Source of the DNA: Streptomyces aurantiogriseus | GTDB taxonomy: Bacteria; Actinomycetota; Actinomycetes; Streptomycetales; Streptomycetaceae | Direction of reading: 5' to 3' | Assembly: GCF_014649375.1 (NCBI RefSeq) | Contig: NZ_BMSX01000021.1 | Span: forward strand, 1-64,000 | DNA length: 64,000 nt | Part shown: piece after piece, positions 41,253 to 49,618 of the stretch | How positions within the stretch are numbered: the stretch's first letter is position 1 | Layout of the letters: every line of letters starts with the position of its first letter | Translations under genes and position numbers: made by a program | The notes under the pieces: model-generated | Seen by the model: the letters and a program-made list of their open reading frames with translations, nothing else | What the model was told of the DNA's origin: nothing | Databases searched by the model: none

Positions 41253-41446
41253 GGCGGTATGTGGGGGAGGGGCGCGTGTTCGGCCCTGCCGTTGAGGGGT
41301 GCCGGTTCCACGGGCGGCTGTGTGCCGGCGGAGAGCGCCTGCGTGACGGGGCGGATGCAGGAGGCGCCGGCGTGACGCGGCTCGGCGACGGACAGGGTCT
41401 GCGCGTGTGTGCGGAGGCCGGGCGGCTGAAGGAGGCGCTGGCATGA
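41237..41446 (+). repeat. 194-bp insert flanked by a 16-bp direct repeat between sigma and anti-sigma genes
   Basis: The sequence GGAGGCGCTGGCATGA occurs exactly at 41237-41252, over the sigma gene stop, and at 41431-41446, over the anti-sigma start. A third copy with two changes is at 41359-41374. The 194 bp between repeats can encode a 65-residue peptide (41249-41446), but it has no family and repeats the C-terminal 'EALA'. I treat it as inserted or amplified DNA rather than as a gene. Confidence 0.75.
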
Positions 41447-42279
41447 CGTGGCACGTGGCAGAAGAGGACCTGCGGGCGTATGCGCAGGGCGAGTTGGCGC
41501 CGCCGTTGCTGTGGTCCGCCGACACACATCTCACGGGATGCGCGCAGTGCCGGGACAGGCTCGCGGGCGCGGTCGACCCGGTCGCGCTGGACGCGGGCTG
41601 GGAGCGGCTGGACGCCGAGCTGGACGCGCCGCGGCCGGGTGTGTCCGAGCGGCTGCTGGTGCGGCTCGGCGTGGCCGACCACACCGCGCGGCTGCTGACG
41701 GCGACTCCGGTGCTGCGCCGCTCCTGGCTGCTGGCCGTGGTCTCCCTGCTGGTCACGACGGTCCTGGCGGTCCATCTGGCGGACCGGCCCGTCCTGTTCC
41801 TCGCCCTCGCCCCGCTGCTCCCGCTCGCCGGAGTCGCCCTCTCCTACGGGCCGGCCCTGGACCCGACGTACGAAATGGCCGTCGTCGCCCCGATGCACGG
41901 CTTCCGGCTGCTGATGATCCGCACGGTCGCGGTGCTGACCGCGGGCCTGGCGTTCAACGGCCTGGCGACCCTCGCCCTGCCCGGGTACGGGCTGCTGGCC
42001 CTGACCTGGCTGCTGCCCGCGCTCGCCCTCACCGCGACCGGCCTCGCACTGACCCCCCGGCTGGGCTCGACCCTCGCGCCCGCCCTGGTCGGCGGCGCCT
42101 GGCTGACGCTGCTGGCGGTGGCGCACGCGCACACCCACGGCACGCTCGCCCCGTTCACGGCGGCCGGCCAGTCGGCCTCGGCGGCGGTCGCCGCCCTCGC
42201 CGCCGTGCTGCTCTACCAGACCCGTGACCGCTTCGACGCCCGTCCCGTGGGCGGCTTCGCGGACGGAGGCGCCGTATGA
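41443..42279 (+). CDS. zf-HC2 anti-sigma factor, multi-spanning
   Basis: A 278-residue anti-sigma factor. The N-terminal zinc anti-sigma domain has H-x3-C-x2-C ('SADTHLTGCAQCRDRLAGAV', residues 25-44). The rest has about six helices ('LLAVVSLLVTTVLAVHL', 'VLFLALAPLLPLAGVALS' and others), so the signal is probably sensed in the membrane. The TGA stop overlaps the next open frame by 4 bp. It lies 194 bp downstream of the sigma gene instead of overlapping it, because of the inserted repeat. Confidence 0.88.
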   Translation: MTWHVAEEDLRAYAQGELAPPLLWSADTHLTGCAQCRDRLAGAVDPVALDAGWERLDAELDAPRPGVSERLLVRLGVADHTARLLTATPVLRRSWLLAVVSLLVTTVLAVHLADRPVLFLALAPLLPLAGVALSYGPALDPTYEMAVVAPMHGFRLLMIRTVAVLTAGLAFNGLATLALPGYGLLALTWLLPALALTATGLALTPRLGSTLAPALVGGAWLTLLAVAHAHTHGTLAPFTAAGQSASAAVAALAAVLLYQTRDRFDARPVGGFADGGAV

Positions 42280-42326
42280 CACCGCCTCCCGCCCCCGCCC
42301 GCCAACCGGACTTCCAGGAGCTCCGT

Positions 42327-43196
42327 ATGACCACCGCGCCCTCCACCGTGACGGCCACCGATCTGTCCCTGCGCTACGGCGGCACCCATGCCCTCGACGG
42401 CGTCTCGCTGCGGCTGAGCCGGGGCGTCACCGGCCTGCTCGGCCCCAACGGCGCCGGAAAGACCACGCTGTTGCGGGTTCTGGCCACGGCCGCGCCGCCC
42501 GACCGGGGCGAGTTCACGGTCCTGGGCCACGACCCCGGCACGGCAGCCGGCCGCCTGGCCGTGCGCCGCAGCCTCGGCTACCTGCCCCAGACCCCCGGCT
42601 TCCACCCGGACTTCACGGCCTTCGACTTCGTCGACTACGTGGCGATCCTGAAGGAGCTGACCGACCGCGGCGCCCGGCGCCGCGAGGTGCGGCGCGTGCT
42701 CGAGGCCGTCGACCTCTCGGACGTGCGCGGCAAGCGCATCAAGCGGCTGTCCGGCGGTATGCGGCAGCGCGTCGCTCTGGCCGCCGCCCTCGTCGGCGAC
42801 CCCGGCTTCCTCGTCCTGGACGAGCCGACGGTCGGCCTGGATCCGGAACAGCGCATGCGCTTCCGGGAGTTGATCGCCCAGGCCGGCGAGGGGCGGACGG
42901 TGCTGCTGTCGACCCATCAGACGGAGGACGTGGCGATGCTCTGCCACCGGGTCGTCGTCCTCGCCCGTGGCCGTGTCCGCTTCGAGGGCACCCCCGCCGA
43001 ACTGACCGCCCGCGCGGCCGGCCGGGTCTGGAGCAGCACGGAACGCGACCCGAACGCGCTCGCCGGCTGGCGCACCGGCTTGGGCACCTTCCGCAACATC
43101 GGCGACCCCCCGAAGGGCGCCGACCTCCTCGAACCCACCCTGGAGGACGGCTATCTGCTCGCCCTCGACAGCGAGAGCAGGACGGTGACGGCATGA
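42327..43196 (+). CDS. ABC transporter ATP-binding protein
   Basis: A 289-residue ATPase. Walker A 'GLLGPNGAGKTTLLRVLATA', signature 'LSGGMRQRVALAAALVGDP' and Walker B 'FLVLDEPTVGLDPEQRMRF' are present. The ATG at 42327 is chosen because AGGAG lies 6 bp upstream; an ATG at 42276 overlapping the anti-sigma stop is possible but would add a Pro-rich leader. It is coupled to the permease gene by ATGA. Confidence 0.92.
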   Translation: MTTAPSTVTATDLSLRYGGTHALDGVSLRLSRGVTGLLGPNGAGKTTLLRVLATAAPPDRGEFTVLGHDPGTAAGRLAVRRSLGYLPQTPGFHPDFTAFDFVDYVAILKELTDRGARRREVRRVLEAVDLSDVRGKRIKRLSGGMRQRVALAAALVGDPGFLVLDEPTVGLDPEQRMRFRELIAQAGEGRTVLLSTHQTEDVAMLCHRVVVLARGRVRFEGTPAELTARAAGRVWSSTERDPNALAGWRTGLGTFRNIGDPPKGADLLEPTLEDGYLLALDSESRTVTA

Positions 43197-44746
43197 CCAC
43201 CACGATCACGCCCCCCAGCGATCCGCCCGCCACGCTTCCCGGGTCCCCACCCCCCGCGCGCCGCACCGGCGCCGTCCTCGCCCTGGCCCGCTTCGAGGCC
43301 CGCGAACTCCTGCTCCAGATCCCGGTGCTGGTCTTCTTCGCCCTCTACGTCGGCCTCGTCGCCGTGCGGCTGACGCGCCAGGAGGGCATGGACGACTACC
43401 CCATCCTCCACATGGTCGACCGCGACACCCAGACATCGCCCATGCTGCTCGCCATCGCCCTGCTCATCTGCACCAACGCGGCCGCACTGCGCTCGCGCAA
43501 GCACGGCACGGTCCAGCAGTTCGACGTCCTCGCCCTGGAGCCCTGGCGGCGCACCCTCGCCCATCTCCTCTCCGTGGTGCCGTTCGCGGCGCTCACGGCG
43601 GTCGTCGCCGGGGCCGCCTTCACCCGGGAGGCGCTCAAGCCCGGCGCGATCGGCCACGGCTCCCTCGGCGAACTGGCCGTGGGACCCCTGACCGTCCTGC
43701 TGGCCGGCATCACGGGAGTCCTGCTGGCCCGGCTGCTGCCCTCCTCCTTCGCCCCCATGCTGTTCGTCGTGGCCATGTACCTGGTCATCATGATCGCCTC
43801 GGCGGTCGCGGACGAGGGCCGGTGGGTGGGCTGGCTCTCCCCGATCCAGTACTCCGACATCTCCGGCGGCGACGAGCCGGTCCCCTCCGACCTGCTCGGC
43901 CGCCCCGCCGCCTGGCACGCGCTCTACCTGGTGGGCCTGTGCGCCCTGCTGTCCTGCGCGGCCATACTGCTCTCCCGCGGCCGCACCCGGCTGCTCAAGG
44001 CAGCGACCGCCGTCTCTCTCGCGGCCACCGTGGCCGGCGTGATCGGCCAGGTCCCACGCGACACGGAGTCTCTGGAGGCGGCCCGGAACACGGCCTCCAC
44101 GACACCCCAGAAGGTCCAGTCGTGCAGGACGTACGGCGGTTCGACGTACTGCGCCTTCCCCGAGTGGAACGGCGTGCGCGACGACTGGGCCCGGGTCGTC
44201 GACCGCGTCCAGTCCGCGGCCGGGGGCACCGCCGCGGAGACCCGACTGACAGTGCGTCAGCGCGTCGACCTCAGCGGCGGCGTGGAGGTCGACACCTCGC
44301 TGACCCCCTCCAGCACCCCCGGCGAGGTGACCGTCGGCACCCGCTGGGGCGGCAACCGGGTCCCCGAGTTCGCGGTGGGTGTCGCCACGGTCCTGGTGGC
44401 GGGCACGGAGGAAGAAACCCTGAACCTGTGCGACGACGCCAGGCCGGTGACGATCATGTGGCTGGTCCTGGGCACCGACCCCACTCCGATGTCCACCTTC
44501 CGCACCCTGCGCCTGGACGACAGCGTCAGCGGCTCCGCCGTGATCCTGGCCCCGACCAACGGCCTGTCCCTGACAGCCCAGCAGACGACGGTGATCCGTG
44601 AGCTCCTGACCCGACCGCGCACGGAGGTCGCCGCGCAGGTCAAGGCCCACTGGACGGAGCTGACGTCTTCGGAGACGTCGACTGCGGAGGCAGCGAAGCT
44701 GCTGGGGGTCGCGGTGCCGAAGGGGGCGGAATCGTGCGAGGAGTAG
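43193..44746 (+). CDS. ABC-2 permease with extracytoplasmic C-terminal domain
   Basis: A 517-residue membrane protein with about six helices in the first 290 residues ('LLLQIPVLVFFALYVGLVAV', 'PLTVLLAGITGVLLARLL', 'FAPMLFVVAMYLVIMIAS'). A further region of about 220 residues contains Cys ('VQSCRTYGGSTYCAF') and probably lies outside the membrane. It is the channel partner of the preceding ATPase. The exporter cargo is unknown. Confidence 0.82.
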   Translation: MTTTITPPSDPPATLPGSPPPARRTGAVLALARFEARELLLQIPVLVFFALYVGLVAVRLTRQEGMDDYPILHMVDRDTQTSPMLLAIALLICTNAAALRSRKHGTVQQFDVLALEPWRRTLAHLLSVVPFAALTAVVAGAAFTREALKPGAIGHGSLGELAVGPLTVLLAGITGVLLARLLPSSFAPMLFVVAMYLVIMIASAVADEGRWVGWLSPIQYSDISGGDEPVPSDLLGRPAAWHALYLVGLCALLSCAAILLSRGRTRLLKAATAVSLAATVAGVIGQVPRDTESLEAARNTASTTPQKVQSCRTYGGSTYCAFPEWNGVRDDWARVVDRVQSAAGGTAAETRLTVRQRVDLSGGVEVDTSLTPSSTPGEVTVGTRWGGNRVPEFAVGVATVLVAGTEEETLNLCDDARPVTIMWLVLGTDPTPMSTFRTLRLDDSVSGSAVILAPTNGLSLTAQQTTVIRELLTRPRTEVAAQVKAHWTELTSSETSTAEAAKLLGVAVPKGAESCEE

Positions 44747-45648
44747 AGGGGGGCGTGTTTGAGGGAGGCGTGTTGCGGCAGGGGGTTGGTCGGTTGGGTC
44801 GGTGGGGTGGGGGCGGTGAGCTGGGCGGGGGGTCCGGCCGAGACGGCGATGTCGGCTGGGTCGGTGGATCGGGCGGAGATGGTGGAGTCGGCAAGGGTGG
44901 AGGGGCCGTCGGAAACGGCGGTGCCGGCCGAGGTGGTGGGGCTGGCCGAGGTGGTGGGGCCGGCGAGCCCGCCAAGTCGGGCCGTCCCGACAGGCGGGTG
45001 CCTCTCACCCCCGCCCTGCTCCGGTCGCTCGTCGTGCCGGTCTGGCAGTCGCTCCCCTGGCGGGCGTTGGCCGTGGCGGGTGGGCTGGGGCTGCTGTTCG
45101 CTGCGGCGGCACGGTTGCCCGAGCAGGGGCCGGGTGAGGATCCGGGGCTGTTCCTCCTACGGCTCGTCGCGCTGACCGGTGCGCTGGGACTGGCCTTTCT
45201 CCTCGACGACCCTGCCCGGAACACGACCGAGACGACCCCGCTCGGCCGCCCGCTCCGAGCCGGCCTGCGTGTGGTGCTCGTCGCTCCGCTCGCGGTGCTG
45301 TGGTGGACGACGGCCCTCCTGCTCATACCCGGGCCGACCCGCCCGCCCCTGGGCCCGGTCACCCTGGAGGCCGCGGCCATGGCTGCCTCCGCCCTGGCCC
45401 TCGCGACCGCCGCCGTCCGCTTCACGGACGCGGGGGAAGTGGGGAAGGCGACGGCGGTCTGGCTCGGGATCACGGCGGCGGTGGCGGTGCTGGTTCCGGA
45501 GCGGTGGGGGTTGTCGGCGGTGCCGGGAGAGCCGTGGTGGGAGGCGACGCAGGTGAGATGGGCGGTGGTACTGGGGGTGACGGTGGCGGCGACGGCGCTG
45601 TGCACACCGGAGCCGTTGCGACGCCGGTCGGTGAAACTCGGCTCGTAG
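44734..45648 (+). CDS. Membrane protein with Gly-rich N-terminus, ABC operon
   Basis: A 304-residue protein starting at a GTG 13 bp inside the previous gene. The first 78 residues are almost entirely Gly, Val, Arg and Ala in short repeats. From about residue 88 there are about six helices ('VAPLAVLWWTTALLLIPG', 'AVWLGITAAVAVLVP'). It is probably a second permease of the sigma-controlled exporter. The true start may be internal, for example a GTG near 45000, in which case the Gly-rich part is not translated. Confidence 0.7.
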   Translation: MRGVEGGVFEGGVLRQGVGRLGRWGGGGELGGGSGRDGDVGWVGGSGGDGGVGKGGGAVGNGGAGRGGGAGRGGGAGEPAKSGRPDRRVPLTPALLRSLVVPVWQSLPWRALAVAGGLGLLFAAAARLPEQGPGEDPGLFLLRLVALTGALGLAFLLDDPARNTTETTPLGRPLRAGLRVVLVAPLAVLWWTTALLLIPGPTRPPLGPVTLEAAAMAASALALATAAVRFTDAGEVGKATAVWLGITAAVAVLVPERWGLSAVPGEPWWEATQVRWAVVLGVTVAATALCTPEPLRRRSVKLGS

Positions 45649-45704
45649 GGCGTGGCGAGAAGGCGACCGCCCCGAACCCCACCCACCCCAAGGGGCCCAG
45701 CCTT

Positions 45705-45870
45705 CCGGCGCCGGTCAGGGTGATTCAGCCTGCCTTAGGTGCCCTCTCTGGGGAGTTCGAGGACGAGGCCCGTTCAGGGCAGACGGCGGGGGTCGGGGGG
45801 CAGCCATCAGGGCGAGGGGCACTCCTCGGACGGGCGAGCCGGGCGGTGGAGTGGGCACAGGCCCGGGGGG
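45705..45870. repeat. Degenerate copy of a Streptomyces interspersed repeat (copy A)
   Basis: The core GGCGCCGGTCAGG, then ATTCAGCCTGCC and GAGGACGAGGCCCGTTCAGG, matches an intergenic repeat I recognise from many Streptomyces genomes. A second version lies at 62197-62290. No gene is seen between 45649 and 45927. Confidence 0.6.
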
Positions 45871-45927
45871 TGGGGGCGGAGCCCCGAGGGACGGTCACGG
45901 CGACCCCGGTCACCGTACGAGCAACGG

Positions 45928-46854
45928 TCAGGTCTCCGTCCGGTACATCAAGTCCGTCTCATGCGTGACGAACCCCAACCGCTCGTACACCGACACCGCC
46001 GCCTTGTTGTCGGCATCGACATACAGCATCGCCGTAGGCACCCCCTGCCCGGCGAGATGCCGAAGGCCGATCGTGGTGAGGGACTTGCCGAGGCCGCTCC
46101 CCTGGGCGCCGGGGGCGACGCCGAGGACGTACACCTCGCCGAGCCCTTCCTCGGCGTGGACCTTGGTCCAGTGGAAGCCGACGAGTTCGTCGCCGCGGAA
46201 GGCGAGGAAGAAGCCGGCGGGGTCGAACCAGGGCTCGGCCTTGCGGTCGTCGAGGTCGCGCTGGGTGAGGGAGCCCTGTTCCGGGTGGTGGGCGAAGGCG
46301 GCGGCGTTGACGGCGAGCCAGGCTCCGTCGTCCTGGCCGGGGACGAAGGTCCGGACGGTCAAGCCTGCGGGCAACACCGGCTGGGGCAGCTCGAGGTCGG
46401 TCAACGACCGCCGCATCTGCCGCAGTTCACGGAACAGCGTCAGCCCCAGGACCTGCGCCAGATGCCGGGCCGCGGGGTGGCCGCCGTGGGCCCAGACCCG
46501 CAGCCGCTTGCCGGAGACGGCGAGCAGGGCGGAGCCGAGCGCACGGCCGTGCCCGTGCCCGCGCTGCACGGGGCGGACGACGAGTTCCGCGGCCGGCGCC
46601 TCGACGGGGTCGGTGTCCTCCAGCTGGGCGTAGCCGACGAGTTCGCCGTCCACGGTGAGCAGGAGATGGGAGACGCCCTCGCGGGGGCCACCGCGCAACT
46701 GCAGCCGGCCCTGTTCGGACACCGCCTGCTGGCCGTCGTTCCGGGCGGCGTCCGCGAGCAGTTCGAGGACGGCCTCGGTCTGTTCGGTGGAGAGCGCGGA
46801 GTAGGTCTCGATGGATCGGGAGCCGTGGGTCCGTGCGGTGTCGTCGCTGGTCAT
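45928..46854 (-). CDS. mshD: Mycothiol synthase
   Basis: A 308-residue tandem-GNAT enzyme that acetylates Cys-GlcN-Ins, the last step of mycothiol synthesis. The N-terminal GNAT domain has 'ELVVRPVQRGHGHGRALGSA'. The catalytic C-terminal domain has 'GEVYVLGVAPGAQGSGLGKS' and 'AMLYVDADNKAAVSVYERLG' then 'F'. Length and both domains match MshD. It lies alone on the minus strand, divergent from the 5'-nucleotidase gene. Confidence 0.94.
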   Translation of the reverse strand: MTSDDTARTHGSRSIETYSALSTEQTEAVLELLADAARNDGQQAVSEQGRLQLRGGPREGVSHLLLTVDGELVGYAQLEDTDPVEAPAAELVVRPVQRGHGHGRALGSALLAVSGKRLRVWAHGGHPAARHLAQVLGLTLFRELRQMRRSLTDLELPQPVLPAGLTVRTFVPGQDDGAWLAVNAAAFAHHPEQGSLTQRDLDDRKAEPWFDPAGFFLAFRGDELVGFHWTKVHAEEGLGEVYVLGVAPGAQGSGLGKSLTTIGLRHLAGQGVPTAMLYVDADNKAAVSVYERLGFVTHETDLMYRTET

Positions 46855-47189
46855 GCGTACGAGGGTAAGGGGCGGGCCGCGCAAAGTGGCGGCACGGAAA
46901 GCCGGTCGGGGAGGCCGCCGGAAAGCTCGCCGACGAGCCTGCCCCGGTAGGCCGCCGTACAGGCCACCCGCAGGGGAGGCGAAAGACAAAGGTGAGGACG
47001 AGGTGAGGGCAGAGGTGGGGGCAAGGACGAGGGCAAAGGGAAACCAGGATGTAACCATGAACCCCCTGTCGCGCTACGCGCGTTGACTCTAGGCTGCGGC
47101 CCGACGGGGCCACTTGTCTCACACGCGCCTCTCAGGGCCGGCCACGGCCCGGAGGACGCCGACACCACTGCCGACACACAGGGGGGCGC
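46855..47189. other. Divergent intergenic region, mshD / 5'-nucleotidase
   Basis: A 335-bp gap with no gene. TTGACT near 47082-47087 is a plausible -35 for the nucleotidase gene but no good -10 follows at the right spacing. GTAACCATGAACCCC (47050-47064) has a weak likeness to a PHO box on either strand. A purine-rich stretch at 46975-47040 has no recognised function. Confidence 0.35.
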
Positions 47190-48992
47190 ATGCCAGCCAC
47201 TTCCCAGCCGTATCCGAGCCGCAGACGCCGCACCTACGGAGTGCTCGCGGCGGCCGCCGGTCTGGCCACCGCCGGCGCTCTGGTCGCCGCGCTGCCGGCC
47301 GGCGCGCACGACGCCAAGCACGGCAAGCCGCTGCCCAGCCGCTACCAGGACGTGCAGCTGCTGTCCTTCAACGACCTGCACGGCAACCTCGAGCCGCCGT
47401 CCGGTTCCTCCGGCCGGGTCACCGAGGTGCATGAGGACGGCACCACGACAACCATCGACGCGGGCGGTGTGGAGTACCTCGCCACCCACCTGCGCCAGGC
47501 CCGCGAGGGCAACAAGTACTCCATCACCGCGGCCGGCGGTGACATGGTCGGCGCCTCCCCGCTGATCTCGGGCCTGTTCCACGACGAGCCCACCATCGAG
47601 GCGCTGAACAAGCTGGAGCTGGACGTCACGTCCGTCGGCAACCACGAGTTCGACGAGGGTGCCAAGGAGCTGGCCCGTCTGCAGAACGGCGGTTGTCACC
47701 CGACCGACGGCTGCTACACCGACGAGGGCTTCGCGGGCGCCGACTTCCCGTACCTCGCGGCGAACGTCCTGAACGAGAAGACCGGCAAGCCGATCCTGAA
47801 GCCGTACTGGGTCTGGAAGAAGAAGGACGTCAAGATCGGCTTCATCGGCGTGACCCTGGAGGACACTCCGGGCGTCGTCTCCGCCGAGGGCGTCAAGGGC
47901 CTGAAGTTCAAGGACGAGGTCGAGACGATCAACAAGTACGCCAAGGTGCTGCAGCGCCAGGGCGTGAAGTCGATCGTGGCGCTGATCCACGAGGGCGGCC
48001 TGCCGGCCTCGACGGCGTACAACTACAACTGCGACTCGCCGGGCGCCGGTGACGGCATCTCCGGTCCGATCGTCGACATCGCGAAGAACATCACGCCGTC
48101 GGTGGACGCGCTGGTGACGGGTCACACCCACGCCGCGTACGCGTGCACGATCAACGACCCGTCGGGCAAGCCCCGTACGGTCACCTCGGCCGCGTCGTTC
48201 GGCCGCCTGTACACGGACACCACGCTGACGTACGACCGCTTCACCGGTGACATCGCCCGTACGGCGGTGAAGTCGGCGAACCACGTCGTCACCCGGACCG
48301 TGCCCAAGGCGCCGGACATGACCGAGCTGATCAGCAAGTGGAACACCCTGGCCGCACCCATCGGCAACCGCCCGATCGGTTACATCTCCGCCGACATCAA
48401 CAACGCGGGCACCGAGTCCCCGATGGGCGACCTGATCGCGGACGCGCAGCTGGCGTACGGCAAGGAGCTGGACCCGGAGACCGACCTCGCGCTGATGAAC
48501 CCGGGCGGCGTCCGGGCCGGCCTGACCTACGCGGCCAAGGGCACTGAGGGCGACGGTGTGGTGACCTACGCCGAGGGCTTCACCGTGCAGCCGTTCTCCA
48601 ACACGGTGAACCTGCAGGACTTCACCGGCGCCCAGCTCATCCAGGTCCTCAAGGACCAGGTGAGCGGCTCCAACGCGGCGTCGCCGAAGATCCTCCAGCC
48701 CTCCGCCGGTCTGACGTACACGCTGGACCTGACGAAGACCGGCGCCGACCGGATCGTCACGGACTCCATCAAGCTGAACGGCGCGGCCATCGACCCGGCC
48801 GCCACCTACCGCGTCGCGACGAACAGCTTCCTCGCGGGCGGCGGCGACGGCATCACCACGCTGGGCCAGGGCACGAACGACCTCGTCGGCACCGACGACC
48901 TGGCCGCCCTGGCGAAGTACCTGACGGCCAACTCCTCGGCCACCAGCCCGATCGCGCCTCCGGCGGCGAACCGGATCACGATCGTGAAGTAA
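47190..48992 (+). CDS. Secreted bifunctional 5'-nucleotidase/2',3'-cyclic phosphodiesterase
   Basis: A 600-residue UshA-type enzyme that releases phosphate from extracellular nucleotides. A signal peptide covers about residues 1-46 ('LATAGALVAALPAGAHD'). The metallophosphatase domain has 'VQLLSFNDLHGNLEPP', 'VGNHEFDEGAKEL' and 'LVTGHTHAAYAC'. The C-terminal 5'-nucleotidase domain has 'ESPMGDLIADAQLAY', 'ALMNPGGVRAGLTY' and 'YRVATNSFLAGGGDG'. In S. coelicolor this gene (SCO4152, from memory) is linked to phosphate control. A strong terminator follows. Confidence 0.93.
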   Translation: MPATSQPYPSRRRRTYGVLAAAAGLATAGALVAALPAGAHDAKHGKPLPSRYQDVQLLSFNDLHGNLEPPSGSSGRVTEVHEDGTTTTIDAGGVEYLATHLRQAREGNKYSITAAGGDMVGASPLISGLFHDEPTIEALNKLELDVTSVGNHEFDEGAKELARLQNGGCHPTDGCYTDEGFAGADFPYLAANVLNEKTGKPILKPYWVWKKKDVKIGFIGVTLEDTPGVVSAEGVKGLKFKDEVETINKYAKVLQRQGVKSIVALIHEGGLPASTAYNYNCDSPGAGDGISGPIVDIAKNITPSVDALVTGHTHAAYACTINDPSGKPRTVTSAASFGRLYTDTTLTYDRFTGDIARTAVKSANHVVTRTVPKAPDMTELISKWNTLAAPIGNRPIGYISADINNAGTESPMGDLIADAQLAYGKELDPETDLALMNPGGVRAGLTYAAKGTEGDGVVTYAEGFTVQPFSNTVNLQDFTGAQLIQVLKDQVSGSNAASPKILQPSAGLTYTLDLTKTGADRIVTDSIKLNGAAIDPAATYRVATNSFLAGGGDGITTLGQGTNDLVGTDDLAALAKYLTANSSATSPIAPPAANRITIVK

Positions 48993-49011
48993 CCGGACCT
49001 CCGGTCCCTAC

Positions 49012-49059
49012 GAGGGGCCCGGGAAGCACACCCGTGCTTCCCGGGCCCCTCGCGCTTTT
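49012..49059 (+). terminator. Strong intrinsic terminator of the 5'-nucleotidase gene
   Basis: A perfect 18-bp stem GAGGGGCCCGGGAAGCAC-ACCC-GTGCTTCCCGGGCCCCTC is followed 4 bp later by TTTT. It begins 20 bp after the stop codon. Confidence 0.9.
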
Positions 49060-49063
49060 CCCG

Positions 49064-49456
49064 CCCGCGAAGAAGAAGGCCGTCAAGAAGGCCGCCCCCA
49101 AGCGCCGCCCGGTCGCGCACAAGGGCTGAGGCACGCCACGAGGCGGGGCCGCCGGACTACGACACCCCCCTCGCTCCCGGCACCGCCACCCTCTCCGGCG
49201 GCCAGCTCCAACGCATCGCCATCGCCCGCGCCATGCTCCGCGCGGCCCCGGTCCTCATCCTCGACGAACCCACCACCGGCCTCGACTCGGTAGCCGCCCG
49301 CCAGGTCGTCCAGCCCCTGCGCCGCCTCATGACCGGCCGCACCACCATCATGATCACCCACGACCTCAGCCTCGCCCCGACCGCCGACCGCCGACCGCCG
49401 ACCGCGTCCTCGTCATCGACAACGGCCGCTTGACGGACGCGGGCACCCACGACTGA
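49064..49456 (+). pseudogene. Gene debris: Lys/Ala-rich tail and ABC ATPase remnant
   Basis: Two fragments in tandem. First, 49064-49129 encodes an open, start-less Lys/Ala-rich tail ('KKKAVKKAAPKRRP') ending in TGA, like the end of a histone-like or ribosome-associated protein. Second, from about 49155 comes the C-terminal third of an ABC exporter ATPase: signature 'TATLSGGQLQRIAIARAML', Walker B 'VLILDEPTTGLDSVAAR' and 'TIMITHDLSLAP'. There is no Walker A and no start. Four copies of the heptamer CCGACCG at 49377-49404 shift the frame; with two copies the frame would continue through 'ADRVLVIDNGRLTDAGTHD' to a stop. Up to 49618 nothing else is seen. Confidence 0.75.
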
Positions 49457-49618
49457 GGACACGTTGGTGCTGCGGGTATGAAGGGGCGGGGCACGGCGAG
49501 GTGCCCAGTCCCGCCCCGAGCGTGTCCAACTCTGCCGTCCTGAACGACGGAAGCGGCCCCAAGCCAAGGGACCGCTTCACAGTGTCGATGCGGGACCTGC
49601 GCCCGCGAGGTGCCGAGG

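Noticed and set aside
41249..41446. A 65-residue peptide gene between the sigma and anti-sigma genes
   Set aside because: Its ends coincide with the flanking direct repeat, it has no family, and its last residues repeat the end of the sigma factor. It fits inserted DNA better.
49155..49456. A functional ABC transporter ATPase
   Set aside because: There is no Walker A, no start codon and the frame is broken before the end, so it was annotated as a remnant.
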